From the NCBI GenBank assembly GCA_025331565.1, contig JAFREQ010000101.1:682001-746000 (forward strand): 64,000 nt of DNA. The letters run 5' to 3'. The position numbers and the translations under genes are program-made. This stretch comes from Holacanthus passer (taxonomy: Eukaryota > Chordata > Actinopteri > Pomacanthidae). Positions 47,961-57,599 of the stretch are shown one piece after another (position 1 is the first letter of the stretch; each line of letters begins with the position of its first letter). The notes under the pieces were generated by a model that saw only the letters and a program-made list of their open reading frames with translations, did not search any database and had not been told where the DNA came from.

Positions 47961-48729
47961 TGTTACAAAAAGGCTGGGTTAACTTGTTTAAAGAAAAAAC
48001 ATCACATGATGGCTTGAGTTGCAAAGAAAATTGAGGTGCTTTTATTTACAAAAAACAGTGAAAAAACAAAAACTGGGACATCCACAGCAAAAAGGAAAAA
48101 CCAAAAAGGCATCAATATCACTCAATTGTCTCTTTTGTTACCTGTCTGCTTTACAGCCACCCTCCAACTGACGCACTTGCGATCCTTGGTGGCCAGAGGT
48201 GTATAACTGTTGAGCCCCTCCCTCTGAACCAACGAACTGCTAATTACATGAATTACTTTTCATTTTAGATAATTAGACCACTTTTCTGACATTCTTACAT
48301 TAAACTAATATTATCTATTATAGGATTCACCACCTCAAACGTCAAATACACTTAATAAACCCCACAATTTCATTGATAAAACAACATACCCCCCGACCTA
48401 GTAAAACATGGTATCTTGTACCATGAGCACACCTGAGCCTAATCTCCTCAGCCAGTATAAAAGACAGCACTCTGCAGCAGTTCTGTTTCAGACCCTGATG
48501 CTGTGGAGGAGAACAACATTTTAGGACCATGACACTTCAGCACAACTTCCCTGTAAGATGAGTATAAATAAACTAAGCTGGATGAACTAAAGAGTGTGGT
48601 ATTGTATCCTTTATTTTTAGTGATTATTGTGGTGCATGCACTCACCACCATAGCTGAGGGAAATTATATTAATGTGTATTAATATATGTTAATGTGTGTG
48701 TGTGCATAAATATTTGTGATGGTATTGTC
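47961..48729 (-). repeat. 5' LTR of the Gmr1-type element
   Basis: On - it runs TGACAATACCATC... to ...TTTTTGTAACA. It is followed at once by 'TATGGTGTCAGAAGTGGGA', the typical leader/primer site before gag. Its first 120 bases are repeated at 45953-45836 after pol, identifying the truncated 3' LTR. Confidence 0.75.
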
Positions 48730-48733
48730 AAGC

Positions 48734-48820
48734 CCTTCGATAGCTCAGTTGGTAGAGTGGAGGACTGTAGTGGAAATCGCAGGCATCCTTAGGTCGCTGG
48801 TTCAAATCCGGCTCGAAGGA
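48734..48820 (+). tRNA. tRNA-Tyr (anticodon GTA) with a 14-nt intron
   Basis: Acceptor 5' strand CCTTCGA pairs with TCGAAGG at 48813-48819, and A follows as discriminator. The D arm is TAGCTCAGTTGGTAGAGTGG, with one G-U pair in the stem. The anticodon loop is CTGTAG with GTA at 48767-48769. The intron is 48771-48784, at the canonical place after position 37. The anticodon stem closes with ATCCTT. The T arm is GGTCGCTGGTTCAAATCCGG, a good B box. A TTTTT terminator is at 48826-48830. Every eukaryotic tRNA-Tyr gene I know has an intron here. It looks functional. It sits inside an intron of a transposon gene, 4 bp from an LTR. Confidence 0.93.
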
Positions 48821-48825
48821 GTGAC

Positions 48826-48830
48826 TTTTT
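48826..48830 (+). terminator. Pol III T-run after tRNA-Tyr
   Basis: Five T residues begin six bases after the discriminator base, the usual RNA polymerase III stop. Confidence 0.8.
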
Positions 48831-49149
48831 GTGAATTTCCCCACTGTCCCCGCAGTTTACCATGTGCTGTCCTCAACCAGTGACGCCTGCAGAAAAGAGA
48901 GCCTTAGAAGATGCCATCACAAAACGTAATGCTGTTATGGGGGAAACTGACAAACTCCCTCCTCCCAACAAGCTCTTGGCTGAGGAAAACTATTCCTGGC
49001 CTTGGGAATGTAAGTACATAAGACATGTATACAACTGTCTTTATATCCTGTTTGCTTACTTATATTCCAACAAAAGGATTTAGATAAAGCAGTCAGCCAC
49101 CTTTGTCTGTTGGTGTTGCAAAGATTTGGGATATTGCTCTTATTGGATC

Positions 49150-51945
49150 ACACAAGCCAGGGAGCCACCAAGACCTGCAAGTCTTGCCAGACAGAGCAGC
49201 CAAGGAAACAAAGGCTGGCAAAAAAACGTCAAAGATTTGAGGCCAAGAAAGAGGGCTGGTTGAAAAACCAAAACCACCTCACATGTTATGGATGAGGCAT
49301 CTGTGTTATGTGTTTAACATCTGTAATTATATTTCAAAAAGTTATGGCTGATTGTATGGCAATTTAATTTTTTTTTTATTAGCTGGAAAAATTGCACACG
49401 CCGGGACACAGAGCTGTGGTGTTTGTTGCCAAACCAGGCAAAAAGCCTGGCACTTGACAAACACAGGTCATGCACCCCAAGTGGCAGCTGACGGATCAGG
49501 CTGCAAAGTGCTTTGACCGAATGAAGGCCTTATATGAGGTGCTGGTCACTGGTAAGCCTGTCTATCTGCAATCATTTATAATTTCAACATATAGCTCAGT
49601 CTATTCTTAATACTCATCAACAATTCATGAAAGCTTGATGATATGACAATGCATTCATAATTTGACACTTAAACTCTAGATAAAATACATTTTAATGAGA
49701 AGAAATTGTCATCTGTTTACAGTAAGCAAATCCACTTAAATATCTCAAATAACAATGCTAGCATGCAGAACAAAACAACCTTACTCTGATCATTTTGTCT
49801 TTTTGTTCCATTGAGGTTGGACGAACCAGCTGCCCTCCACCGCCTCAGCCATCCAGCCCTCCACCGCCTCAGCCCTCCACCACCTCAGCCATCCAGCCCT
49901 CCACCGCCTCAGCCATCCACCCCTCAACCACCTCTGTCATCCTGCCTTCCACTTCCTCTGTCATCCAGCCTCCGCTGCCATCCTGCCCTCCTACCGTCAA
50001 ACCTTCCACCTGTCCTGGCATCCATACTGCTGCCACGTATCCTGGAATTCAGCCCTCCACCAGTCCTGTGCACACAATAGCCAAAAAGAACCAGGGTATG
50101 TTGTAGTGACATCTTTAAATAGTGTCTGTATCCAATTAGCAGTGTAGTTGTTTTTGTTTATCATATTATTTTCTGTAGGAATGCCAACTTATGACATTAT
50201 AATATTGTGGTAAAAGATTCTGTTGCCATACAGGTTGCAATGACAAAATCTTCTCACATATAAGGGAATATCATGTCAAAATGACATAGTTTTGGTTTGA
50301 TATCACACTGGACATACCATCAGCTTCAATGGAATGATCACCTATTAGATTATTTGACATCAGACTTTTTAATCATAATAGCAGTAGTAATATTATAATA
50401 ATAGCTCTTTACACAGTTTTCTTTATTCTCAACAGATTTACCTCCAAAGAAGAAAGCAAAGAAGAAGAACAAGGAGGATTCACCTGGAGGTTATTTGGTC
50501 ATCCTTTATTTACATTCCCCCATTTCAAATAGGACAGTATACATATTTAATGGTTCTTCTACATTTGTGATATGACATAAATCAATCAATCAATAAAGCT
50601 TAATTGATACATTACCTTTCATAGAGATCAAATGCAGTTCAATGTGCATTACAGTGATGTAAAAATGAGAGCATAAAATAGTGACAACACACAGTGATAA
50701 AAAGATGGACTTAGAAAAAGAGACTAACAAACCCAAATGGTTAAAAAAAAAATGTTATAACAAACATAAGACTTGAAATAAAAATAATTACAAGCATCAA
50801 AAATGATAAATGGTTAAAAACAAAGATCACCTAAGATAGTGATGAAATGAGTAGTTAAATAAAATATAGTTATGATCACACATTACAAAAAATTGATTAA
50901 AAAAAACCCTACATCAAAATCTTGATTGATTAATTGATGTTTAGTTTTTGTTTAAAAGTATGGATATTAACAGATCCCACGCACACTTTTCCACTTTTTC
51001 AGAGCACAATGGCTAAATGAAGTACCGCCAACAATTTTTGTTGTGTAAAGATTTTTGATTTGTGTAATGTGTGCCTTTCTAGTCTTCTAGGCTGTGTTGG
51101 CACCAGTATTTCTGCATTTTTAATCAACTGCAATTTATTGTATTCTTTGGACCAAAAAGGAGAACATTACAATAATCCAACTTGATTAACGTGCATTAAT
51201 CTCCCTGTTTTGCACAGTGTTGAGCAAAAACTTGTATTGAATGATAATTTTCTTTCTGTGCATCCCTTGCAGTTCTATAAAAAGTTTAAAAAATGTAAAT
51301 GTCCACTTTTGGCTCTTTCAGAATGCAACCATATGGTCGGGGGAAAGGACCAGTATTACCCGGTGAAGCGAGTTGTAAAGACCAAAATGCAGAAGGTTCT
51401 CTTTTGTCATTATTTGAAGTAGAAATGTAATGTAAATATGTACCTTTGCTATGGATGTATTTAGTGATTTTGATGCACCACAGTTCTAAAGTCCTCTGAC
51501 AGTGCGGTTGCTTATGGTAGTAAACATTTTTTAAATATTTCTCAGGGGAACCAAATGGAGTTGGTGGAGTGGAAGCCCTGTTTCATGTAGTGTGTATAAT
51601 TTCTTTTTTTAATTTATAAAGAAATTGTCAAAGTTTTATTATTCATGTAATGGACGTTGTAAGGTATTTATTGTTAAATGCTTTTGTGCTATTTATTTAT
51701 ATTAACTTATTTTAAATTGCAAAACAGAGTACATATAAATGTCTCAGTCAAACTATTACCATATGAAGGTAATTCACAGTAATCATATAACTGTGTGCAT
51801 GTAAACATAGTGAGTGTGAGGTACAAACTGAAGCCCACAGCAACTCATTGTCATCTGCCGTCATGTTGTCATTGAATCGTCTTTACATTTATTGCAGTGG
51901 GAAGACGTGGCCTCTACAGTGGGTGGCAAAGGAGAACACCAAGAT
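49150..51945 (+). CDS. Second gene of the KDZ transposon (small, spliced, unknown function)
   Basis: A chain of exons reads as one protein. About 49159-49290: TCKSCQTEQPRKQRLAKKRQ, FEAKKEGWLKN. About 49382-49550: LEKLHTPGHRAVVFVAKPGK, one stop (TGA), HPKWQLTDQAAKCFDRMKAL. About 49815-50096: a proline/serine-rich repeat ending VHTIAKKNQ. 50437-50492: DLPPKKKAKKKNKEDSPG. 51321-51395: ECNHMVGGKDQYYPVKRVVK. About 51546-51588: GNQMELVEWKPC. 51898 on: WEDVASTVGGKGEHQ. Most junctions have AG/GT borders. A CxxC pair opens it, the middle is low complexity, and the end resembles the 'GG....YPV.......ELVEW.PC' terminus I recall from other fish transposon-linked proteins. The single stop suggests decay. 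Confidence 0.5.
49837..49980 (+). repeat. Coding minisatellite (P/S/T-rich)
   Basis: Units of about 24 bp built from 'ccatccagccctccaccgcc' and 'tcag' are repeated about six times with variation. It is within the second KDZ gene and encodes a QPSTASAI-type repeat. Confidence 0.85.
50583..51230. repeat. Dispersed teleost repeat in an intron
   Basis: The order 'acctttcatagagatcaaatg', 'cattacagtgatgtaaaaatg', then 'attttaatcaactgcaattt' and 'cattacaataatccaact' matches a composite repeat common in percomorph fish. It lies between two exons of the second KDZ gene. Confidence 0.5.
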
Positions 51946-52556
51946 TTAAAACACCAAGACACCTTCACTCATGCACACACACACATTAACAACAAGCACT
52001 TGTGTAATTATGTTAGTTGCTGCCCTTTGTATCATTTAAAAAGAATGTGATTTTTTTTCAAATTAATTTTATACAGTGCTTATCAAAAGTTGTAGTCCCA
52101 AATTTGTTCAATGGGATTCAACCCAAATTGTATAAATTGTTTACCGTATTGTTTGGGCTGCTGTCCTTTTCCTTTTTTTAAATATTTAGTTGATTTATTA
52201 CTTATTATTATTGTTGGTGGTGGTGGTGTCTTGTTGTTGTTGCTATGTCCATACTTCATAATCTTCAGTAATACAATAAAAACATTTGAAAAGGTATGAT
52301 CTAGATGTTGTTGTAATGCAATACATACATGCATACAAACAGGCAGACATTGATTGATTGATTGATTTACCCCAGAAGGGGAACAGAATTGTTGTAGCAG
52401 TGTGAATACGCACATCTGAATAAAAAAATAAAAAAATAAAATTCATGAAAAGAAATGACATAAAACTACCAGTATAATATATAAAGACAAATTAAGCAGA
52501 AATTAATTTGTTGTATGGGATCATAGTTTGTGGTCTAATCAAACCTGTTTTAAAAG

Positions 52557-53280
52557 ATGGTATTAATTTGTTAGGTTTATCTTATTAAATAAAATTACAT
52601 AAATCACGTATTGTATTAAGAGTACTGTGTAAATTATAATACAAAGATTGTTACATTATATAGTTTGTATTGTGGCTAAAATGCTTTGATCTGTTTCATT
52701 AATTTTTAAAAGATTTCGCTATGTTTTGAAAATCAAACAGAAGTCATTATTTAATGCATAGAAGCGTATGTGTGGTCAAATGTAACCAGTTTTAAGAGCA
52801 ACTCTGTGACGCAACATCAACTTCCTTCCGGTTCGTTGTTAATAGCGTCCGTAGCTACCACCATAGCAACAACAAAAAACGTAGTGTTTCTACAATTTCG
52901 TTGAGAGACCTGAAAGAATGTACGTCAAAACGAAAAAACTACGGATTGTATACATAAACCGAATGGATACTATGAAAATAAAGTGGACGTTTGTTGCTAG
53001 AAAAGTTATCAAAACGAAGCTAAAGCCACAAGCTATCTAAAGCTAGCTAAAATATAGCAATTTCCACTGAAAATAAAAGGGATGTCCACCATGTTTTTTG
53101 TTCATGCCGGGGAGAAACTCGGCAGTCATGTGACCTAAAGTATACCTGCAGAAAAGACTAGGCAGATGAAACATACCCATGTCACAATTTCAGAGCCGTT
53201 TTTGTGAGACAACTACGTTTTATGCTGTGGACCAACGTAGGTATTACACAATTTGGAGTGAGACTGGGTTGTCTATGGAG
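52557..53280 (-). repeat. Right inverted repeat arm of the KDZ transposon
   Basis: Reverse complement of 40915-41612. It lacks the TTATTATT/polyA-like insertion of the left arm. Confidence 0.85.
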
Positions 53281-53285
53281 CCTAT

Positions 53286-53582
53286 GTTGTGGCTCACTGA
53301 CAGCTCGATCACCCTAGCTGACATGTAAAGCAACGTTATGTAACTTTGACAGCAACCCGTGGCTTCGAAAAACGGAACTTAACGATGCACCTTAATATGT
53401 CGCACAACACAGTAATTGAAGTAAAACCAGGTCATATTTTACAGAGAAAATGCCTTCTGATTTTCCCGCGGATGTCCTACAACTGCTCTCTCTGTCTGCA
53501 GCCTTTTATTCAGCAGAGCTGTCCCCAATAACTACCTCGGTCTGCAGGCAGCCTACATGTTGCTTTCAGGTATCTCCCTGAA
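53286..53582. repeat. Right flank of the KDZ insertion, itself a repeat with a copy at the window end
   Basis: 53285-53395 is found inverted at about 63795-63925, and 53400-53480 is found in the same orientation at about 63640-63710. The sequence is therefore moderately repeated and locally rearranged. Confidence 0.7.
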
Positions 53583-54456
53583 TCAGTGACGTGCGGTGAG
53601 GTTCGTGGCTGGTGAGGCACTGACTCTTTCAGAATCAGATTTACAAATATATGAACCCAACAGAGTAGCCTATTCACCATTTGATTGGCACCAGTTAACA
53701 GATTATGCTTTATGTCTCATATCAGCATTTTTTACACATACATACAGTACGTGATGCATATTATATGGTCAAAATTTAGTTTTCAGTTTAAATATTATAT
53801 TGTTTTTTTGCTTAGATTCAAAGATTCAGAGATTTTTTATTGTCAATACACTATTCACCTGTGAGGGAGGGCAGAGGGGAACCAATAATTTTGCTGGCTG
53901 CATCCACCATGATCTGATGGATGATATATGACATATATTTTTTTACTTGTTTTAGTTTTTTTTTTTTATCATATATATAGTATGATCCAATTTTCAGAAA
54001 AAAAAAAAACGTTTTTGTGGTCTTGCCTTTATTTATAAATGAAGTCCATGCGCCGATCCTTCAGGACAAAAATGTCCGTTACTTTTTTGTAAAAGTCTTC
54101 CTTATCTTCCTTCAGTTTTAAAAGTCTCTCTCTGTTAAATGGATCGCTGCACTTGACTTGCTAATTGTAACCATAGACTGTAAGATTTCAGCTAGCTTGC
54201 TGTCACTTACTCTGTGGCTGCGCAGTAGCAAGAAGACTCTCTAAGCTCACGAGCGTCCCCTTCCTTGCGGCAAGAGTACTGTCTGCCTCACCTAGTGCCA
54301 TTTCACTGCGATTTATGATTGATCAGCGAGACTAAACACGTTACACACATACATTATATACAACAGCTAGACTATGGAAAGTCAGGGCGTATAATTAAAG
54401 GTGTTGAAAACATTTTATTGGCGACATACAGATTGGCGACATACAGTGACATTTAA
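53583..54456. mobile_element. DNA-transposon relic starting CAGTGACGTGCGGTGAGG
   Basis: 'CAGTGACGTGCGGTGAGG' followed by 'ttcgtggctggtgaggcact' is the terminal sequence of a common fish DNA element. The distal part (54290-54370, 'gattgatcagcgagacta') fits its interior as I remember it. No transposase is present. An LTR at 54457 cuts it off. Confidence 0.5.
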
Positions 54457-54817
54457 TGTAGTAACTTCCAGGATATGATTAAGCCAGGAACCTTGAATCT
54501 ACCCTTAACTAGCCTATAATGAATGTTGGTCTGTCCGGGGGAGGGACTAGAGGGGCTATATAAAGGGAGCATTCTGGCTCTGTGGGAGTGAGTGGTGGAT
54601 GTTGGAGGTGAGTGCATGCCCTGGTTATCCTATAGTTACGTAGCTGATAAACCTTGTGTAAATACTTTTTTTTTTTTTTTTTTTTGTTGCGGTTGTTTCA
54701 CTACCTGGGAGAATTGCCTTTGGTCACACTGTAAATACTTTTCCACTGTTTGCATTTTTTTTGGAGCTAATAAAAGAAAATCATCTGACCGAAGTTCGAC
54801 TGAGCCATCATTGTCCA
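54457..54817 (+). mobile_element. LTR, copy 1
   Basis: TGTAGTAACTTCCAGG at the start, TATA box 'ctatataaaggg' at about 54558, AATAAAAGAAAATC at about 54769, end near 'tgtcca'. It is nearly the same as 56918-57302. No retroviral coding sequence is attached, and a DNA transposon terminus begins 24 bp downstream. Confidence 0.75.
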
Positions 54818-55119
54818 GGTTTCCCAATGAACCCGTGACAAAATGTCACTGAATTAGATGTCATCTGCTAATTTCATCTTTTTATTTTACATTGCCTTCA
54901 AATTGTTCTACATGTGTACTGCCCTATAGAACACTCCCTCTCCCCTACACACACACACACAAAATTATAACTAAACAATATATTAGCGCGTGCGTATTAG
55001 CAATGTGTTTTCTTAGGTGGCATCCATATAATGATAACTTCCTGTGCATGACAAAATAAGATATTGTATTACTGAATGACCTATGTGTTTCTTCCCTCTT
55101 TAAGGAGGGGGGTACCATA

Positions 55120-55870
55120 ATTTCTAAGGAGGACATCGAAGGTTTGTTGCTGCTGGGAACAACACTTTCCGAAGTTGCTTCAGTCCTGCGGATCTCCAGA
55201 CCAACATTATACAAGCTGATGCAGGAACACAACATAAGACGAACAAAATTTTCAAACATTTCTGATGAGGAACTGGATGTGACAATAAGTGAGATCAAGG
55301 CAGAACATCCTCATGTAGGAGAACTTGTGCTTAATGGACATATGCGTGCAAGAAACATTCTAGTGCAGAGACGTCGTCTCAGAGACTCTGTAAGAAGGGT
55401 TAACAGAGCTGGTGTTGAGTGCAGAAGAACAACAACAATACAAAGTTTAGTTTTGTTTTTTAGTTTAAGTTTATACTGTGCCTTTTCCAAACTATATTTG
55501 ACACATAGATGGCAATCACAAACTCATCAGATGGAAATTAGTTGCACATGGTGCAATGGATGGTTACAGTGGGATGTTAATGTTTCTGCAGTGCAGAAAC
55601 AATCGAGCTGAAACTGTTATGGACCTCTTCAGTACAGCAATCAGTGAACATGGTCGGCCTTTTCACATCTGAACTGATCATGGAGGGAGAATGTCAAGAT
55701 CTGGGAAGACATGAGAGAGCATAGAGGTGAAACTCTGTGTTGACTGGAAACTCTGTCCATAACCAGCGGATTGAACGCTTCAATCGAGACCTGAACAGGA
55801 ACTGCCGCAATGTGTTTGCACCTATTTTCTATGAGCTGGAGTCAATGGAGGCCTTGGGTGTAGACTAAGA
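55120..55870 (+). pseudogene. rve/DDE integrase-type transposase, broken
   Basis: It starts LLLGTTLSEVASVLRISRPT, LYKLMQEHNIRRT, a helix-turn-helix, then FSNISDEELDVTISEIKAEH. A second block opens HIDGNHKLIRWKLVAHGAMD (first catalytic Asp), RNNRAETVMDLFSTAI, HGRPFHI-stop-TDHGG (second Asp) and VHNQRIERFNRDLNRN (catalytic Glu). This is the DDE core of fish integrase-domain proteins. In place of an intact link the segments are separated by one or more frame changes and stops. It is intron-poor. Confidence 0.8.
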
Positions 55871-56504
55871 ATCAGATTTTTTTTGTCTTCATTATGTATA
55901 CATTCTCAGGATCAACCAAACTTTGAATGATTTTAAAGCTGCATTCAACAATCATTCAATTTCCTCTGAACAGAACAGAACTCCAGTTCAGCTTTGAAGA
56001 AACTCTCTGAACTTCACCACCATTAACTACTCCTTTGGTCTTCTGTTACTTCCTAGAACCGAGTAAGTTGGGTTTCAGAAGGGTAGCCACAACATCTGCT
56101 GTGACATCATTTGGTTCTTCAGGCATATCAGGAAGGACCCTAAGGCAAGGGTGTTCTTTCAAGAGTGGCACAACCTGTGAAAACAGAATTGACAGAAATT
56201 ATGCATCAATACATTATATTCTAGTACTTTTAATCTCATTATACAAATAATTTAACACTATGTTCACTTCACACAATTAACGATCATAGTTATGTTCTCT
56301 TTCTAATGATTGTTATTTTAAATTAGTCGATTAATCTAAAACCTTATTCATTGATGATTCTCAAAATTATTTCTTATTATTATTATTGATATATTATAAA
56401 AATTTACCCCAAATAAATATCAAATTTGACTCATTAATATAAAAATACTTAAATGATCATCTTATCCTGTTTTTTCAGTCTTCATAACTGACTGCCAATT
56501 GAGG

Positions 56505-56775
56505 GCATCAGCCTAGTAGTGTGTGGCGGACTGCCTCGTCCTTCTCTGTCTCCTGCGAGCCTCTCTCCCAGGAGAGAGTCTGCGGCGAGAGCGCACGGGG
56601 CGCTCGCATTATTCCCCCCCCCCGCTGGACCGCCGCATTTACTCGGCGCCTACGCGGTTCCCCCACACAGACAAAAACGCTCACCTGATGGATGTTGCTG
56701 CCGGTCCGCCTCGGTTCACGGGCCAAACCGAGGCGCTTCCGGCTCCCGGCTAAAATAGTGTGTAGTGGCGCGCTC
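56505..56775. other. CpG-rich island inside the integrase element
   Basis: About 270 bp with many CpG dinucleotides (gcgagagcgcacggggcgctcgc type sequence) in otherwise AT-rich DNA. Frames on both strands are open because stops are rare in GC-rich DNA. They match nothing I know. It may be a promoter or part of another element. Confidence 0.5.
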
Positions 56776-56917
56776 CATGGCAACCAGGTGACCTGGACTG
56801 AACCATTTGGTAGGATGTCGGGTTAATTTATGTGTGTACTTATGTGGGAAGTGGGAATTTAAGAGCCATAGCTGGGCATCGTACTACTGGTCATGTGACA
56901 TTAATAGTGGAGTTTAA

Positions 56918-57302
56918 TGTAGTAACTTCCAGGATATGATTAAGCCAGAACCTTGAATCTACCCTTAACCAGCCTATAACGAATGTTGGTCTGTCCGGGG
57001 GGGAGGGACTAGAGGGGCTATATAAAGGGAGCATTCTGGCTCTGTTGGAGAGAGAGTGTGGATATTGGAGGTGAGTGTATGCCCTGGTTAGAAGATAGTT
57101 ACATAGTTGAGAAACCTTGTGTAAATACTTTTTTTGTTTGTTTGTTTGTTTGTTTGTTTGTTTTGTTTGGTTGTGGTTGCTTCACTACCTGGGAGAATTG
57201 CTTTTGGGCACACTGTAAATACTTTGCCACTGTTTGCATTTTTTTGGAGCTAATAAAAAGAAAATCCTCAAACCGAAGTTCGACTGAGCCATCATTTTCC
57301 AG
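56918..57302 (+). mobile_element. LTR, copy 2 (solo)
   Basis: Same family and strand as 54457-54817. It has an expanded (GTTT)n run (57133-57165) where the first copy has a T-run. The promoter and poly(A) signal are at equivalent places. Confidence 0.75.
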
Positions 57303-57599
57303 GTTTTTCCAGGTGTAAGTTATTGAAAGTGCAAGTATTGAAGTGGAATGGTTAAAATAAAGGTGTGCATTCCATATCATGTTCAGGGGCCAAACAAATG
57401 TGTCAGAGGGCCGCCATAGGCCCATTGCCCACACTTGGACTACCCTGATCTAATCTGATTTTGCCAAGTACTTGGTTTAAGAATTAAAATGGTTACTTTG
57501 ACATTACTGCCATTATCACATTACTAGAGAAATATGCAGTTAAGATAATCAATGATACATTATTTTTGCATCAGTGTGAGGCAGGGAAAATAATATCCA

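Larger units (their letters stand above)
45830..48729 (-). mobile_element. Ty3/Gypsy element of Gmr1 type (IN before RT), deleted
   Basis: In - order: 5' LTR (48729-47961), a short leader, gag (47942-47330), an integrase C-terminal piece (about 47290-47220), reverse transcriptase (about 47115-46530), RNase H (46520-45954) and a stub of the 3' LTR (45953-~45836). Integrase coding upstream of RT is the Copia-like domain order known for Gmr1-type Gypsy elements of fish and other deuterostomes. Large deletions remove the gag end, protease, integrase core and the RT fingers. It lies in an intron of the KDZ transposase, opposite in strand, so it arrived later than the KDZ copy. Confidence 0.8.
42014..49009 (+). 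pseudogene. KDZ transposase gene, multi-exon, decayed
   Basis: Exons: 42014-42076 (MDPLEDDDALFLADVLLDEC), 42195-42333, 42740-42823, 42931-43295, 43482-~43600, 43678-43907, about 44006-44180, 44288-44355, 44524-44871, 44934-~45050, 45125-45216, 45309-45440, 45578-45667 and about 48856-49009. Most have GT/AG borders in matching phase. Recognisable blocks are a Cys-rich CxC-like zinc domain (CHHCRSK...CHDCLPRPLHCTAC), the KDZ core (SGYWPATVHFETLYTVDLF, TAPGMSRQAF, SGKICGDTMQKSFLEW), the acidic strand VDGNRKLYRF, then VCRHGILLKGLNMFRGEIFA and QWGGRNQEGAGTTIGEEVEQ. Breaks are frameshifts near 43555, 44085 and 45355, and an in-frame TGA at about 44570 where relatives have Arg (CGA to TGA). The usual KDZ C-terminal part after NYSWPWE is not found. 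Confidence 0.85.
40910..53285 (+). mobile_element. KDZ (Zisupton-like) DNA transposon, about 12.4 kb with long inverted repeats
   Basis: The left arm, 40915-41612, and the right arm, 53280-52557, are reverse complements over nearly their whole length, with some indels. Shared landmarks are 'ccaaattgtgtaatacctac', 'ggtatactttaggtcac', 'ggtggtagctacggacgc' and 'gtaattttatttaa.aagat'. Between them lie a KDZ transposase gene and a second small gene, both on +. The edges are near 'gctctatggcaaccc' (left) and 'gggttgtctatggag' (right). Exact edges and the target duplication (8 bp in described Zisupton elements) are not resolved. The two flanks are joined without the transposon at about 63925. A Gypsy element and other repeats have inserted into it. 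Confidence 0.85.

Noticed and set aside
56508..56783. Opposed frames in the CpG-rich block
   Set aside because: Open on both strands because the block is GC-rich; no motif.
57099..57434. 111-codon - frame
   Set aside because: Runs through the solo LTR and its GTTT microsatellite; no domain.
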